Shown: in pieces, positions 19,911 through 30,852 of the stretch | Position numbering within the stretch: position 1 is the stretch's first letter | How the letters are laid out: each line of letters starts with the position of its first letter | DNA from: Dimargaris cristalligena | Lineage: Eukaryota; Kickxellomycota; Dimargaritomycetes; Dimargaritales; Dimargaritaceae | Direction of reading: 5' to 3' | DNA: 43,515 nucleotides | NCBI GenBank assembly: GCA_027576995.1 | Contig: JANBQC010000148.1 | Span: 7,928 to 51,442 of the forward strand | Position numbers and translations under genes: made by a program | Notes under the pieces: generated by a model | Told to the model about the DNA's origin: nothing | What the model saw: only the letters and a program-made list of their open reading frames with translations | Database searches by the model: none

Positions 19911-21376
19911 ATGGCTGACCACACCAAGACCAACATCATCACCCTGACCCGCCATGTGCTCACCGAGCAGTACCAGCACAAGGACGCCACCGGTGACCTT
20001 ACCCTGCTGCTCACCGCTATTCAGCTCGGCTGCAAGTTCGTCGAGAGCTGTGTGCGCAAGGCCGCTTTGGTGTATTTGTAAGTAGCTTACTCCTCTCCAG
20101 GCCACCCGCTTAAACCTAATTAGTCCATGGCGGTTGACTCTACCGCTACTTTCACCTTATTTTTGGCCGTGTCAGCCAGCATACTCTACCCGCCTATACG
20201 CATACACACACAGTCTCTCTCTCATTTTCTAACTACCCGACCATTAGTATTCCCCCCCCTCTACCGCTTACCCTCTCTCTCTTCATGCAGAACCGGCCTG
20301 GCGAACCAGACCAACATTCAGGGCGAGGACGTCAAGAAACTGGATGTGTTAGCCAACGAAATGTTCGTCAACGCCCTCCGCAACAGTGGTAAGGTCTCCA
20401 TCATGGTTTCCGAAGAAATCGACAACGCCATCTTCGTGGAAGAGGGCCTTCAGGGCAAATACTGCGTGACCTTCGATCCCCTGGACGGCAGCAGCAACAT
20501 CGACGCCGGTGTTAATGTCGGCACTATTTTCGGCATCTACAAGCTTGTAAGTGTCTATGCGTGTGGTTCCTCCCTCTAACTACTAGACCACATGTCTGGT
20601 CTATGATGTATGCGCTGGGGTCCCTGCATATCCACAATACCGCTCATTAAATAGCCTAGCCCCCTTTGGTATATACGTCATAGTCTAGCCAGCCAAACCT
20701 CAACCCTACTAACCCTTTCTTGTGTTGCTAATACCGGCCCTTACTATTTCTATTTCTAATGTTACCCCATCCCCTATAGGATAACTTCCCCAGCGCCGAG
20801 CTCAAGGACGTCCTCTGCCCCGGTACCGAAATGGTCGCCGCCGGCTACTGTATGTACGGCAGTTCCTGTAACATGGTGCTAACCACGGGTAGCGGTGTCA
20901 ATGGCTATACCCTGGACACTTCCCTCGGTGAGTTCATCCTGACCCACCCCAACATCCGGATTCCCTCCCGTGCCAAGATCTACTCCGTCAACGAGGGTAA
21001 CGCCTTGTACTGGGATGACGCCTGCAAGCACTACTTCGATAGCGTCAAGTTCCCCAAGGACCCCGCCCGGAAACCCTATTCGGCCCGTTACATCGGTTCC
21101 ATGGTGGCCGATATCCACCGTACCCTCCTGTACGGCGGTATTTTCGCTTACCCCGCCGATAAGAAGTCCAAGGACGGCAAACTCCGCATTTTATACGAGT
21201 GCTTCCCCATGGCCATGATCATCGAGCAGGCCGGTGGCCGCGCCACCACCGGTAAGGTTCGTATGCTCGAGGTAGTGCCCAGTGATATCCACGCCCGTTC
21301 CCCCATTTTCTTGGGTAGCTCCGAGGATGTGCTGGAGGTGGAGGAATACTACCGCAAATACGATTCGCTGATCTAA
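19911..21376 (+). CDS. FBP1: Fructose-1,6-bisphosphatase (339 aa, 3 exons)
   Basis: Hydrolyses fructose-1,6-bisphosphate to fructose-6-phosphate, the committed step of gluconeogenesis, in the cytosol. Exons: 19911-20077, 20291-20546, 20780-21376; introns of 213 and 233 bp with GTAAGT donors and CAG/TAG acceptors, phases joining to 339 aa, the usual length. Visible sites: TGDLT (AMP loop, near residue 27), SEE at 96-98, K112-Y113, the metal-binding DPLDGSSNID at 118-127, and near the C-terminus RYIGSMVADIHRTLLYGG and ECFPMAMIIEQAGG. The animal AMP-binding Arg near 140 is replaced by Thr (PGTEMVAAG), as I recall for yeast-type enzymes. The N-terminal RRxS phosphorylation site of budding yeast Fbp1 is absent. 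The start is fixed by MADHTKTNIITLTRHVL. Confidence 0.96.
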
Positions 21377-22738
21377 ATCGAATAGAAGTAGAGGAGGGGG
21401 AGGAATACCCCTCCCATATTATTTTTAACCCTTTGTTCATATTCGATCAATGCTCCAGTATATTACTTATTGCTCCAACTTCAACTCGCCAACCCCACCC
21501 ATACGAATAGTACCTTCTATATACCCTTTATTTAATTATATTCCAAAACGAATACCTGGCTGCCTGAGTCGAATGGTACATACCCCAATAAAGTTTTTTT
21601 TCTACAGCTCGCGTACTCGATTGGGGTAGTTCATATCTACACTTAGCGGCTGGCAAGTTCAGTAGGGGAGTTCTCCAGGTGTGATATCATGTTCAATTCC
21701 GATCCACCACCGCATTCGTCAGTAACTCGATAGCGTGTGAAAAAAATACTTAAGGAGAGATATATTATGGTGAAGGCAATTGGCGAGGAAAAATAGCAGA
21801 GCTTATGGATCCAGGCGGGGGTATTATCCTAAGTCAGGTGACATCACATGACCATTTACCCATTCTGCGTTCCAGTCAGAAATATCCAAAATTCAGATTG
21901 CCCTAAGTGGCCTTCTGATATTCTCTTATTCACCCCCATTGGGCGGGTTGGCCTTGCCTCGTATTTAAACTCAATCCGTTTCTCTTAGGGAGCTCTCCTT
22001 ATTATACTTCTTCTGCTCTCTTTTTGATTATTGTATTCCTGTACCTATTTATTTACACAGTAAGTATCTCCGCATCCCTTTGCCTTTGTACCATTATTCA
22101 TTTATTTTTTGCTGTCGGTAGTGCGCGAGTGATGATTTAGAAGACGAGTCCAAAGGGGTTTACACTTCTATTGACGATAACCCTTTAATTTGGCAATATT
22201 CTTTTTGGCTGACCGCTTTTCCATGCGATTTCAATTGAATGGAATAACTGGTTATGGAGCTCTACCGTTACTAATGTGTCATGTTTTCACGACCCTTGTG
22301 TATGTATCTTCGCCAACCGCGCTACTAGATTCCCTGCGTCCGTTTATTGTTTTGTTCCAATACTTAATTGTGCCCATCACGTCCTTGCTAATGTCGTGGG
22401 TGTAATTGTTTATTTATGTTGACCGATAAGGTGTTAGATTGTTAAATAAATATCATTAAGCGAGTATTAAATTCGGATTTGATAGACATGTTATATTGTC
22501 ATTAAGAATTTCTCTCATAATCTCTCTGGATAACGGGCACCTGTGCCGTATTCGCTGTTGTATCGTTACACCAATTGGTGTCCAATATGATTCTAATACG
22601 ATGCTTATGTATGGCCCAACAATTTACCCCTGTTATTGGGATGTGGAGATACGTTGGTGCGAGACTAAGTTGTCATGCAGCTACAGGGACTTAACCAATA
22701 TGGCATACACGCTGGTTGAATACATTTAGTCCCGTTTT
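21377..22738. other. Convergent 3' spacer, no confident gene
   Basis: Lies between the ends of FBP1 (+) and the membrane protein gene (-). An ATG at 22223 opens a 60-codon hydrophobic frame ending at 22405, and 22496-22729 is open on the plus strand but has no ATG start. Neither has a recognisable feature. The junction CACAG/TAAGT near 22059 looks like a splice site but I found no gene around it. Confidence 0.35.
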
Positions 22739-23668
22739 CTAGTTGCCCACTTCTAATAGTGGATCAAACCCGTAAGCCGCGATTCCATGACCGGATATAC
22801 CCAAGGCCAGTCCAGCACAAACTTGTGATACGGGATTGGAGAACCGGGTAAAGAACGCCAAAATGCAGAATATTTGCCAATGGTGTAAATGGATACGGTG
22901 GGGTTCCAGGAGACGGGGATTGGGGTCCTCCGTCTGCCAGGCTTTGTAACGGGCCCAGAAGTTACGCCAGGGGTTGATGGCCCACCATAACTTCGCCCAG
23001 GTGGACTCTGTGAAATGGCCAATGGGCTTGGGTGGCGGTGAAGGCAAGGGCACGGCGGCATTTGAGTTGGTTGAGACTCCGGCGGCTGCTAGTGACTGAT
23101 ACTGGCCCAGAGGATGTTGGGGATTCCGGCCATGTCGGTGAGTCCGCCAGGGAATAGCATACCGAGTCTCGTAAGTAGAAACCAGGACCCCCAGCCAAAC
23201 GAAACCGGTGGCCACCAAGAGGCCCGACAGATACAAGGGCCCCAGCGTCTGGTCTTGGTCAGCCCAGTTAAAATGCACAACTCCAAACCCCATCACAATG
23301 CCCGCAGCGGTGAGGTTCATGACCCAGGCGCCCCAGGACCAGGTTCGCCAAGTGGGTAAACTCACCTTCATGAACGGGAGTTCGCCTAATAAACCCCAGC
23401 CCAGAATGCCAACACCGTAGCCCAGAACCGTCCACCGCGATAGAGTATGGGTGTAATTTCCCAGGGTGAACACAATGTACGCGTATCCAACGAGTTGGGC
23501 GGCATCTTGGAAATGGTGAACCCCGTTTTTCGCCCGGCGCTCCCAGTTGTATAGCCACGCAATGGAGCGGAAGGCCAAGGGCCCGGCCACCACTAACAAA
23601 GCGAGGAATTGTAGGAAAATGGTAACGTCGAATGACACCAGGGCGTTGATACTGTCAGGGTCGAACAT
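22739..23668 (-). CDS. Multi-pass membrane protein with HLHHW motif, unknown function (309 aa)
   Basis: A single-exon ORF with clear membrane character. Hydrophobic segments lie near residues 12-35, 58-75, 78-98, 112-130, 145-165 and 268-300, which I read as six to seven spans. A proline-rich linker (VPLPSPPPKP) at about 207-216 is probably cytosolic. The C-terminal block is distinctive: HRIHLHHWQIF, then an FFTRFSNPVSQVCAGLALGI span and GHGIAAYGFDPLLE. Histidine-rich motifs before a late span occur in several uncharacterised fungal membrane proteins, but I cannot name a family or reaction. The ATG at 23668 gives MFDPDSINALVS. On the minus strand a CCTTTAAAAAG box lies about 55 bp upstream. 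The gene is convergent with FBP1. Confidence 0.8.
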   Translation of the reverse strand: MFDPDSINALVSFDVTIFLQFLALLVVAGPLAFRSIAWLYNWERRAKNGVHHFQDAAQLVGYAYIVFTLGNYTHTLSRWTVLGYGVGILGWGLLGELPFMKVSLPTWRTWSWGAWVMNLTAAGIVMGFGVVHFNWADQDQTLGPLYLSGLLVATGFVWLGVLVSTYETRYAIPWRTHRHGRNPQHPLGQYQSLAAAGVSTNSNAAVPLPSPPPKPIGHFTESTWAKLWWAINPWRNFWARYKAWQTEDPNPRLLEPHRIHLHHWQIFCILAFFTRFSNPVSQVCAGLALGISGHGIAAYGFDPLLEVGN

Positions 23669-24722
23669 TAGTTGCTTAGGAAAAGGAACGCAAATGCTTC
23701 AAAGCGTAGTTTAAAAAACTTTTAAAGGTTGGCTCGGAGAAGTCAACTGTGACTACTTATGGTTGCAGAAGGGGGGGGGTATCTAACCTGGATCGCCAAC
23801 TATATATAGAATCTCCATTCATTAGAATAATATTAAATCCAGTCCGCCCATTCCGGCAGTCTTGGGTAAGAGTTATATATATATATCCCCAAGGCACATG
23901 GCATGTTTGATGGCCCATTCAGCCCAAAAAGTTCGCTAAATTCGCAGTAGGACTTTATTCAGGGCCAGGAGCGGTGCGCTTAAATAGACCACTGTAGATG
24001 ATCGATAAGGGGCAGAGGGTGATGTGACCCCTTGACCGTTAATCAAAGGGTATAGGATATGTGTGTGGGGGGGGGGGGAAGAGATGTTGGCAGCTGATGG
24101 AGGGCTTAATTTGGGTGAGCAAGGGCCACACTTCCAGGTGACTCGGGGCGTATAGTCGCCTGATCTGTCACAACCTCCACTAGGTTATCAGCTGACATGG
24201 TACTAAGTCCACTCCACCGAAAATGATGACTTTACACTTGACCTACCCTATGAGGATGTGTCCGCAACAATGCTGCTGCCCAACCCTACATGGCCGCTGC
24301 CACCTATTATAGGTATTTTTCGGTCATTCGGCCAGACCCGATAAAAGGCACAAAGTTGTCACCCAAATCCAAGTGTAGGCAGCAATGCGTATACAATTCG
24401 CTTGGATGCCTCGATATTGCTAAAGTAGGTTGATTCAATAAGATATATACATCAGCCAAATGTTTAGAAAATTATTATATTAATTGATTTATTTTGGCTC
24501 TATGGAACTAGTCAATATGTGGGACAGAATCGGAGTCACGGGGGATACCCATCCGGTTTTAAGGGAGGAAGGGGGAAGGGAAACCTATACTTGAAAGTCG
24601 TCACCCGATTTTATGATTGATGCCGGGTCAGCAGGTACACCTATTTTTTAGGCGGAACCAACATTAATCTGCGCAAGGGGTTAGGGTGAGGGGCGGTTTA
24701 GTTTCCGTTACGACCTACTTAT
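23669..24722. other. Upstream region of the membrane protein gene, no gene seen
   Basis: AT-rich, with a short TA microsatellite near 23876-23886 and G runs at 23771-23779 and 24068-24079. The part nearest 23668 should be the promoter of the minus-strand gene. Confidence 0.4.
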
Positions 24723-24911
24723 TTATTCGCAATAATGAAATATATAGGCAAAAAGAATATCAGCGCCCTTCACAGTAACGACATCTCCTTCTAGAATGGC
24801 CAAGGTGACTGTATCGGTATCTTCGTCTAACTCGGTGACCTCCGCAACGTATGCTTCCTCGATATTATTCCGATAATAAAATTCAATCCAATCTAAAAGC
24901 CCAGAATTAAA
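24723..24911 (-). CDS. Possible terminal exon, acidic, unknown
   Basis: Minus-strand frame with protein-like sequence (DWIEFYYRNNIEEAYVAEV, ELDEDTDTVTLAILEGDVV, TVKGADILF) ending in a stop at the low-coordinate end. The open frame extends to 24971 but begins with TTG, not ATG. A TTTTAG acceptor just upstream of the Ile-Gly-like start (near 24900) could make it a last exon. Alternating hydrophobic/charged strands faintly recall a Tudor-like barrel, but I do not claim that. Codon use is more AT-rich than in the sure genes. Confidence 0.25.
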   Translation of the reverse strand, partial: FNSGLLDWIEFYYRNNIEEAYVAEVTELDEDTDTVTLAILEGDVVTVKGADILFAYIFHYCE

Positions 24912-25004
24912 GCAAGGTGCAGACCAACGTATAATTATGGATTTATATACACATACGTAGCAATGATCCAAATATTATTAGCACTTCTATATATATATAT
25001 CCTG

Positions 25005-25259
25005 ATGGTTAGTCAGCCCAGTCGAGTGGGCTATGTGGATCTTGAGAGCGGTGGAGTCATCCGGGGAGGATTAAAACAGAGTGATGCCACTGTGTCTTTA
25101 GTTGGTAATGCCAGAATAGGTAATGGTCACAATATAATAATAGTAGTTTACTGCCGTACGATGGACGAATACGTGGCACATTTCGCCGATAATATTCTCA
25201 ATAAGCATGCTTATTTGTTTTACGATTACGGAAATGGGTTGGTGGGCAGTGGGCGGTGA
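25005..25259 (+). CDS. Weak candidate ORF, unknown (84 aa)
   Basis: The ATG at 25005 opens MVSQPSRVGYVDLESGG and runs to a stop at 25259. An earlier in-frame ATG at 24963 adds residues coded by a TA microsatellite. Composition is balanced and GC is above the flanks, but there is no known domain. It lies head-to-head with the minus-strand candidate at 24723-24911. Confidence 0.22.
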   Translation: MVSQPSRVGYVDLESGGVIRGGLKQSDATVSLVGNARIGNGHNIIIVVYCRTMDEYVAHFADNILNKHAYLFYDYGNGLVGSGR

Positions 25260-27880
25260 GTTTTGGAATCTGTTAGGGGGTGGGGAAGGCGAAATATTGG
25301 ACTAAAACAGACGATCCAGCAATGCAAGCCAATAGCATATCCTGGTCAAAGTAGTAGATGGTAAGTGCGAGTTTAATAATACCCTTATTGCTGCGGGGTG
25401 AGGGTATGGGTTATATACGAAGGTCGGTGACTTAATAGTCAAGACTAGACCGGCTGTTCAGTTTAGCAGGTATTCCAATCCATCTAATGTTAAAGTACCA
25501 AAGGAGTTCGTCAGTATTATCTAGAAGGGGAGGCTTCCGAGGACTACTCTTTGCTAGTTCCGCCATGCTAACAGGTACAATTAAGTGGGTGTGATTCTGC
25601 CTTTGTTGTCAACCGAGTGACTGGTCATCACCACCAAAAAAGGCCAATCACTTTTTCAAATGGGCACATTCAATCAGGAGACATTGTTGCCTATGATAAA
25701 TTGCCTGGCTTGAATCAGTTCATATAAAGAAAAACTGGTCATAAACAGATTAAAGCTTTTATAATGATGCCTATGGTTTCTATTGTGATTTATCATGGGT
25801 GAACGATCAGGGCAAAGTGTATAAGCAATCTGCCACAGATACACATCAGTCTACCAGAACCATTTGGTTATATGCACAGTGTATTGTTATTGTATTATGT
25901 GGTTAGATCAAGCTTCAGAAATCATCTAATTGCTGATTTAAAAAGCGCCTGCGGATGGGGTAAGATTAAATAATAATAATTTTATTAAACGCGTGACCCC
26001 ATGGGCCAATAAAGGAACCACGGCGATGCAGAGGGTACGGCATACATGATGTGTCTAGGCAGGGGCAAGGTCTATCCACTTCAATGCCAATATTCTAATT
26101 GTTTCATAAGATTTGGAATAACCATACTAGACATGATTGTGGACACAAAGTCGCCTGTCCTTTAAACAATCATACAAGACGTGGGCGAAATTCCACCGAA
26201 CTGTAAGGGCTATTGGATAAACTGAACATGGGTGATTAGATGGTAATATCATTCAAGTCGAGTAATATTACTTGTATCCAATGGGTTTTCGGTATATACA
26301 GCAGGACCAAACCTCCCCAATCTACTCCTGCCCAAGTCTGCTTCAGCCTTTATAACTGTTTTACACTGGTATTTTACATAATGAAGTCCATTTTTCTAAA
26401 TATATAAACAGTGCATGTTTAACCAAGGGCTAAAATGGGGTAGTACTGGTCTACGCGATTGTGGGTCTACTAAACAGTAACCAGTTTTTTAGCCCTATCA
26501 GCAGTGAGAGCACCATATCTGACGAAGTCGGGAATATAAAAAATACCTTTAGAAAGATAGCAGGCGTGGATGCTTTCAGTAAACTGGCATATAACTGTGT
26601 ATCTGCTTTGGCAATGATAGGCAATGGGCTTTGAACTCATCAAATAAAGATAGGCTATTGGGGTTACAAACACGCTAACCAATAAGTGGCATACACTAGC
26701 ATGGAGGTAGCAGTATAATGACATACCAATAATACACAGAAACAAAGGTGTAATTAGTTATTGATTTCTGAATAACACAAGTATTGAAATACAGAGTTCA
26801 GCATGAGATATAGAGGGTAAACTGTGCATATAGATGGATACTACAAATGGTGGGCATAGCAACTATGGTATGGAATATCAGTCCAATATAACTTATATTA
26901 TGACAGCCACTGTGTGTTGTGGAAATAAGGCACTCTAATACTTTATTGATCTATAGGGATATACTGTTTAATATATACACCTATGGGAGCCACTTTAAAT
27001 TTGACCTGTTTAAAAGGTAAAACAAATGAGCTATCAATATGGGGCCCCAAACACATAGTACTATCCAGATGAGTGGCTATATATGTATATTAGAGTTAAT
27101 GGGGTATGCATAAGAGGGGGTGATGGTAGGTCCTCAACTAGGGGGGGGTATTTGTATATGAGGATGTCACTAATGGGTTGTCCAGGAATAGGGATAGCAA
27201 TACTAAAAGATATTCACTGGCATCTGGGTAGTGGATTGGGAACTTACTATCCTATTTCCCAGGTAATAGCCCAAGTTAGAAGTTTTAAATAACCCTCATG
27301 GTTATTAGATCTAGCTTAAGACAGATTGTATTATCTGTACCTTTGTCAGTGATTTGGATATCCTTTCAGCCCACATCTACCATAGTAGCTAACCACTTTT
27401 AATTTACTAGGAGTTTAAGTAGTGTTGCCCAGGTTAACCACTCTTAGCCTGTCAAGAGTCCCGAGGATAGGCTTCTAATGGTAGGTGGGGCTTAGGCTCA
27501 GCCAAACAGGCTACTAGTATCAGGTACAGGCACAGTACTAACTAATAAAGGCTAAATGTAGGTATAGGTAAGGGATATGCTGTGGGCACACTTACTAGTT
27601 AGTATGAGGAGAGTGAGTGTATATAGAGTCTATTGGGATAAACTAAGGGGGATAAGAATAAGCTAAAGAATCTAACCAGTCCCAATGGGGCCTGGTTATA
27701 TATATATGGGGGCAACTCTAGAGGGAAGTCCCAAGGCAGGGTGCTACTAAGACTAAGATATAGGTAAATAGGCCAACCAGATAGTTATTAGTATCTAGAA
27801 GACTCTAATGGTAACTGGAAGAGTCTTTGGATCAGCACTTAAGTGATTAGTACAAAAAGGCAACAACCAGAAGGGGAACA
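25260..27880. other. AT-rich spacer, probably decayed repeats
   Basis: No gene seen. A minus-strand frame at 26470-26745 starts with TTG and looks random. The region from about 26.3 kb on has the AT-rich texture of degenerate repeats, but no transposase or reverse transcriptase motif is visible in any frame. Confidence 0.4.
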
Positions 27881-28208
27881 GTTATAAGATATAGGATAAT
27901 CCTATAGTACTGGGGGTAGTCATGGGAAGGTTAATATAGTGCTATAAGGCCTAATAGGGATGGGCACTAATGTGTCAAGATTAAGGCAGATTAGATGGTC
28001 CAACACTATTATTACCTATAAATAAAGATTCATTCCCTCTGGGGGATATTAGATCCTCTGAATATCCATAATTTAAGACAGATCCCATGGTACCAGGTGT
28101 GACTATGAGAAAGCTAATATGGTGTGATAAGTCCTAATATAGTTGGGCCTCTAAGCTGGCCAGATTAAGGTAGATTAGATGTTCCAACAGTAGCTATTCC
28201 TAGTAATG
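27881..28208 (+). repeat. Diverged direct repeat, two units about 186 bp apart
   Basis: Units at about 27881-28022 and 28068-28208 align throughout. Shared markers are GGTTAATATAGTG / GCTAATATGGTG, AAGGCCTAATA / AAGTCCTAATA, and AGATTAAGGCAGATTAGATGG / AGATTAAGGTAGATTAGATG. Identity is roughly 70% by eye. There is no ORF, so this looks like an old tandem duplication or satellite remnant. Confidence 0.65.
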
Positions 28209-28610
28209 GCTTAGAAAAAGAAGTTATATTCAACACCCATTATGCTCCCAAATATTCTTATCTTATATTGCTTTGCCTAATAATTAATATGGGATTATTT
28301 TTTCTTAAAAGGGCATACCCATTAAGGGATGTCTAGTAATTATCTCTAAATTCCTAACACAACCCTAAAAATATGTTTTCTATAAACTTACATATAGGCA
28401 AAGTTCAGCTCATCTATGTATCATATAACCTGTTTTAAGGAATTGACTATGAATGTAAAAAATATTTTTCCCACATGTTTTACAAACCAAATCTAACACT
28501 GTTGAACCATATGTCACCAATATTAATAGTAAATGTGTCCATGGCACCCTTTATTACTAGTCCCTGTACCTGTTGGGTAATTTGTTTTAAAAACTCATTA
28601 TGTTAATAGA

Positions 28611-28680
28611 GGGGAAAGAAAAATTTTTCCGTAAAAATATTCCTTTCCCCGAAGTAGAAAGGAAAAATTTTCATGCAAAA
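28611..28680. repeat. Hairpin plus 42-nt tandem duplication
   Basis: GGGGAAAG (28611-28618) pairs with CTTTCCCC (28643-28650). The block GAAAG-AAAAATTTTTC-TAAAAAT recurs about 42 nt later as GAAAGGAAAAATTTTC-CAAAAAT, and CCTTTC at 28642-28647 can also pair with the following GAAAGG. It sits where AT-rich repeat sequence gives way to more mixed sequence. Confidence 0.5.
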
Positions 28681-29480
28681 ATTTGTTTCTATATCTTTCT
28701 CCTTCTTTTATTCCTTCCTACCAGCCGACCCTAGTGGTTTATTCTATTTTTCCAGTCAAAATTTTATCTGTGCCGTGTTCTTTTCACATGGGCGCAACGA
28801 CTTTTCGGTTATTGCAGACTGGACTTGTCCATTCAGCGTAATAAGTAACGCTAATAAAATAACAAACGTCGACGGCATCTATTAACAATAATGAGTTAGT
28901 TAAGAGTATTCTCAAAGGCATACCAGATAAAAGCTGACCCATGTGGACTCTTAGCAAACTAAGAGGGGTTAGCCACTGCAATAGAGTAGGTTAGTAATAA
29001 TCGGAGTAAATCAACCAAGTCAGTAAATTGCAATATCCAATAATTTAATCCCCAACTAATATGTAAAGAGAAGCAGGCGAATATCACTACTAATTTTCCC
29101 CTAGATTTCTATGTTAAGGATTGTAGTATACGGACACTTAAATTGGTATGTAAGAGGAGGAGGCGAATTGGGGATGATGGATGTTAAGAGAACAGTATAA
29201 GCTAAAAGGTCATCTTGGTTGAAGAATCGAAGATATGTACAAAATGTCAAGATGTGGGGTGAAAGCGAGAAAGGGGAGGGGCAGGGAACCCAACATATGA
29301 GCAGCATACACAGCCTAACCACCATTAGGGACGCCGTTTAACTAGGAGAGTGCCATACCCTTCGAAGATCGTCGACGACACTGATGCGAGAAAATGGGCA
29401 AGGGATCACCAACTATCCAGTCGGATATTCGGCTTTCGTCGTATATTGAATTTGTAAAATTAATTATTTTTGATATACAG

Positions 29481-29755
29481 GCGAACGACTCCCCTCCTCA
29501 CCAAATCAGTTGATGGGGATTGGTTTATTTGTCACCTATAGCCTTTATCCCCAAGCGCCTCCCTTCCTACAAATGCACTGCTGTTGGACTTTGGCCTCGA
29601 GCAGGGATACCTTGGGGATGCGGGTAGAGGAAGTTGCCTTTCTTTCAGCGCGGCCTCTAGCCCACGAGTCTGGCTCCCTACTTGTGGAAAGAGAGATGTT
29701 CGCCAATTTGGATGAGACGGTTCTGGGGATAGACTCGATCGTTGTTTTGGAATAA
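29481..29755 (+). CDS. Exon-like open block, unknown
   Basis: A GC-richer block preceded by a good acceptor (TTTTTGATATACAG, ending at 29480). The frame is open from the acceptor through an ATG at 29513 (MGIGLFVTYSLYPQAPP) to a stop at 29755, about 80 codons from the ATG. The C-terminal half is acidic (EREMFANLDETVLGID). I found no matching upstream exon, and the family is unknown. It could be a terminal exon of an orphan gene or chance. Confidence 0.25.
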
Positions 29756-30636
29756 TGGGGACAATTAGGCAGGGTTATATATATAACAAAGAGCTACTAT
29801 AGGATATAGTGCTTTTATTGCCAAATCTAATGAACCCCAGCAGTAGCTGCTGGAAACCACTAAAGAAAAATAAAATAGTAAGAGTCTGAGAGCAAAATCC
29901 GCAGATAAAGTGATAGTGGCCCCATGGTGAGGAGAATTGCCCCTTTACTCATACTGGATGGTAACTCGGTTCTTAGGCAGCTGTATTGTTAGGCGAAATC
30001 GCTGTTGAATACAGCTCTTTATCTACTAGTCGCTATAAATAACGGCTGTCTGCAGTTTGAATGTAATGGGGCACCACCAAAAGGCCCCCAAAATCGTTGA
30101 AGCTATCATCTGCGTCCAGTAAGACTTTATGGAGAAGGCATATCCCAGACATATTAGGGCACTGAAATCCTGGTCGATTTTCCCCAGCATATAGTAGCGA
30201 CTTTTAATTTATGCCACCTCAAAGGTTAACAATCAGGACTTTGGGCCATCGACGTTCTTTGTAGATTGCCGATCAGGCACAACAACATACATGTCGACAG
30301 GAAGGTTCTCGCGTTAAACGCCACATCAATCCGCACCCGAAGGCATTGTAGTAACAGGAATACTCAACCCTGGCCAAGTTAACTGGGGCGGATTAAATTT
30401 ATAGGGGATTTGGATCGACATAATTATGACCTGCCGCAAGGCTTTTTCCAATACTGAGCATCCAGGGTGTGTCGGTGGTTGGAAAACCGGTGCTTCCGCT
30501 CGGCGGTACTTCCTAGGGCACCGTTGCCGTAAATTGGCTAATCAACTTGAGGAATGAACATCCGCCCTACCACTAAGTACTCGTCGCGCCTCCTCTCAGC
30601 CAATTTAAACCAGCCATAATCCGAAGAACCTCACAG
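29756..30636. other. Spacer upstream of the secreted-protein gene
   Basis: No ORF of note on either strand. The right end carries the TATA box of the gene at 30853. Confidence 0.45.
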
Positions 30637-30644
30637 TATAAATA
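30637..30644 (+). promoter_or_regulatory. TATA box of the 30853 gene
   Basis: TATAAATA, 216 bp before the ATG, followed by a C/A-rich leader. Box, leader and strong start context (GCCACCATGA) together make this a convincing promoter-to-start arrangement. Confidence 0.55.
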
Positions 30645-30852
30645 GCTGCCCAACGACCCCCCTAGTAAATTTGTCACATTCGCCATCATTTCATCCTCAT
30701 CATAACCGTCATTCTGGGATCCCCTGAATTACCCCGCACACACTGCAGTATTGTAATATCTACTTATACTACCTACACTAGCTACATATCACCACCTACC
30801 ATCTCTAATAATAGATCACCCCGTCCTCCATTACATTTGTACTTTCGCCACC

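Noticed and set aside
22496..22729. 77-codon plus-strand open frame
   Set aside because: Starts with TTG, has no upstream splice acceptor that I trust, and no recognisable motif.
26470..26745. 91-codon minus-strand open frame
   Set aside because: TTG start, sits in AT-rich repeat-like sequence, no motif.
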